Origin: DATKQI01 sp035532755
GTDB lineage: Bacteria; Pseudomonadota; Alphaproteobacteria; Acetobacterales; Acetobacteraceae
Length of the DNA stretch: 6,909 nt
Assembly (NCBI GenBank): GCA_035532755.1
Contig: DATKQI010000052.1
Coordinates: 1 to 6,909 of the forward strand
Reading direction: 5' to 3'
Under the pieces are notes generated by a model. The model was not told the origin of the DNA and ran no database searches. It saw only the letters and a program-made list of their open reading frames with translations. Made by a program: the position numbers and the translations under genes. Shown here in pieces: positions 6,767-6,909 of this stretch. Each line of letters begins with the position of its first letter. The first letter of the stretch is position 1.

Positions 6767-6909
6767 TCAAGGGTCGGCGCGCTTCTTGCGCAGACTTTCG
6801 CCCCTAAGCTCGATGCGATGGGCGCTGTGGACCAGCCGATCGAGGATGGCGTCGGCCAACGTCGGGTCGCCGACGATTTCATACCAACGCTCGACCGGCA
6901 CTTGGCTGG
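6767..6909 (-). CDS. istB: IstB-like transposition helper ATPase, C-terminal 46 residues only
   Basis: Reading the minus strand from the window edge to the TGA at 6767-6769 gives SQVPVERWYEIVGDPTLADA followed by ILDRLVHSAHRIELRGESLR and KKRADP. This is the well-known C-terminus of IstB, in which DPTxADAILDRLxHxAHRIEL is highly conserved. IstB is an AAA+ ATPase that regulates target choice and activates the IstA transposase. Walker A and B motifs would be upstream, outside the window. The visible part has no frameshift or stop, so the gene may be intact. Only the fragment's 3' end is certain; the gene start lies beyond the right edge. Confidence 0.9.
   Translation of the reverse strand, partial: SQVPVERWYEIVGDPTLADAILDRLVHSAHRIELRGESLRKKRADP

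Larger units (their letters stand above)
6642..6909 (-). mobile_element. Right end of an IS21-family insertion sequence, continuing off the window
   Basis: Three observations define it: the 3' end of istB on the minus strand (6767-6909), three imperfect repeats of about 22 bp beyond its stop (6647-6714), and a TG dinucleotide at 6642-6643, where the repeat block meets unrelated toxin-like coding sequence. IS21 elements carry istA and istB, have ends starting with TG and ending with CA, and show several repeated transposase-binding sites inside each end. istA and the other end lie beyond the window, so the element's completeness and its target duplication cannot be judged. The non-coding part (6715-6766) is visibly more AT-rich than the core genes and contains the small dyad GAGATCATCTC at 6716-6726. 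The exact boundary is inferred to within a few bases. Confidence 0.8.

Overview
The window is a GC-rich stretch of bacterial chromosome. Gene content and order (ffh, rpsP, rimM, trmD, rplS, then leuC, leuD, leuB, all on the + strand) and the protein signatures suggest an alphaproteobacterium, most likely of the Rhodospirillales/Acetobacteraceae type. Examples of these signatures are the TRxDGDARGGAALSMR motif in Ffh, the long basic tail on S16, and the LeuD start beginning MDxFTTLT followed by KTIKRTGLG. This taxonomic guess comes from recognition, not from a database search.

Positions 1-3058 hold a translation and secretion block. It contains the 3' three quarters of ffh (signal recognition particle GTPase, cut by the window edge), rpsP (bS16), rimM (16S maturation factor), trmD (tRNA m1G37 methyltransferase) and rplS (bL19). 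Gaps are 28 nt or less and rimM/trmD overlap at ATGA, so this is almost certainly one transcription unit. Positions 3085-6274 hold leuC, leuD and leuB (both subunits of isopropylmalate isomerase, then isopropylmalate dehydrogenase), which encode steps 2 and 3 of leucine synthesis. They follow rplS after only 26 nt, with no visible terminator or leucine leader, so they probably share transcripts with the ribosomal block.

A complete tRNA-Arg(ACG) with encoded CCA lies at 6340-6416, with a possible weak promoter just upstream. From there to the end the window looks like accessory DNA. It holds a spacer with an inverted repeat and a 17-bp-period tandem duplication. A minus-strand remnant follows, resembling the last 36 residues of a VapC-like PIN-domain toxin. 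Next comes the right end of an IS21-family insertion sequence: a TG terminus near 6642, three imperfect repeats of about 22 bp, and the 3' end of istB running off the window on the minus strand. The toxin-like frame runs directly into the inferred IS end, so the simplest reading is that the IS inserted into that gene.

The core genes look intact and ordinary. I found no convincing undescribed system. The parts most worth a second look are the IS21/PIN-domain junction, the duplicated gene end beside it, and the placement of leuCDB behind the ribosomal/trmD block.
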